Shown: positions 63,743 through 64,000 of the stretch, piece after piece
Position numbering within the stretch: the stretch's first letter is position 1
Layout: each line of letters opens with the position of its first letter
Source of the DNA: Chrysogorgia sp. JL179-B06
Taxonomy: Eukaryota > Cnidaria > Anthozoa > Scleralcyonacea > Chrysogorgiidae
Length of the DNA: 64,000 nt
Assembly (NCBI GenBank): GCA_035772405.1
Contig: JAYKKM010000054.1
Location: 3,508,001 to 3,572,000, forward strand
Direction: 5' to 3'
Notes under the pieces: generated by a model
What the model saw: the letters and a program-made list of their open reading frames with translations, nothing else
Databases searched by the model: none
Told to the model about the DNA's origin: nothing
Made by a program: the position numbers and the translations under genes

Positions 63743-64000
63743 TATATATCAGAATCAGAGCATGTTAATTTATTCTGTTGAGTGTTGATTATACGAAAAT
63801 ATTGTGATCTCACGCCTCGTTCTTCATCGATGCCCGACTTACGGATAAAATAGTTAAAACGTTTTCCTTTCCTAACAATTAATCAGCTCAGCAGAACTTA
63901 CCTATTCAAAATGTTACTTTATAATTAGATTTTCTATAAAAGTGTCATGCAACTGCAAGTACAAAGCTATTATTATTATTATTATTATTATTATTGTAAA
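63743..64000. other. Right end, with ATT run
   Basis: AT-rich. An ATT run at 63969-63996 may be the tail of a LINE beyond the window edge. Confidence 0.5.

Overview
This is eukaryotic, AT-rich metazoan DNA, very dense in repeats and poor in genes. The mix of elements points to a cnidarian, most likely an anthozoan: BEL/Pao LTR retrotransposon, CR1/L2-like and R4-like LINEs, Penelope-like elements with hammerhead ribozyme sequence, THAP/YqaJ and Harbinger DNA transposons, and many MITEs with TTAA target duplications. Sponge, hemichordate or mollusc cannot be excluded without a search.

Only three host genes are convincing. A single-exon shisa/CYYR1-like membrane protein lies at 21768-22334 (+). 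A two-exon glutaredoxin has exons at 24958-25137 and 42872-43015 (+), which together give a 107-residue protein across a 17.7-kb intron filled with transposons. A single-exon ankyrin-repeat protein lies at 51301-51891 (-).

Layout. 1-2186: LINE 3' end, SINE-like and foldback repeats. 2187-8197: complete, apparently recent BEL/Pao element with one intact 1767-codon ORF and near-identical LTRs. 8198-11990: RT fragment, a 32/33-bp satellite, foldbacks and a TTAA MITE. 12350-14723: BEL gag fragment and a palindromic Harbinger derivative. 15197-20532: two-gene DNA transposon, with SAP-SWIM-YqaJ and THAP-DDE proteins convergently transcribed from matching TIRs. 20533-24957: SINEs, foldback, the shisa-like gene and a decayed hammerhead. 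24958-43015: the glutaredoxin gene, whose intron holds two APE-type LINEs, a hAT MITE, several TTAA MITEs and nested inverted repeats. 43103-49925: Penelope-like 3' ends in opposite orientations flanking a 4.8-kb palindromic integrase-type transposon (44107-48884, 6-bp target duplication). 50640-58715: LINE and SINE fragments, the ankyrin gene, a TTAA MITE and an R4-like LINE with a restriction-like endonuclease. 58716-64000: direct repeats, a Penelope-like element with GIY-YIG domain and hammerhead, LINE scraps and a foldback.

The strongest second-look items are these: (i) two unrelated DNA transposons that have become head-to-head palindromes carrying doubled gene fragments; (ii) the convergent YqaJ/THAP transposon whose TIRs run right up to both start codons; (iii) hammerhead ribozyme sequences in the Penelope-like copies; (iv) a four-fold in-frame 11-residue repeat just before the BEL reverse transcriptase; (v) the glutaredoxin gene split by a transposon-filled intron. 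All calls come from reading the sequence by eye; no search or folding program was run.
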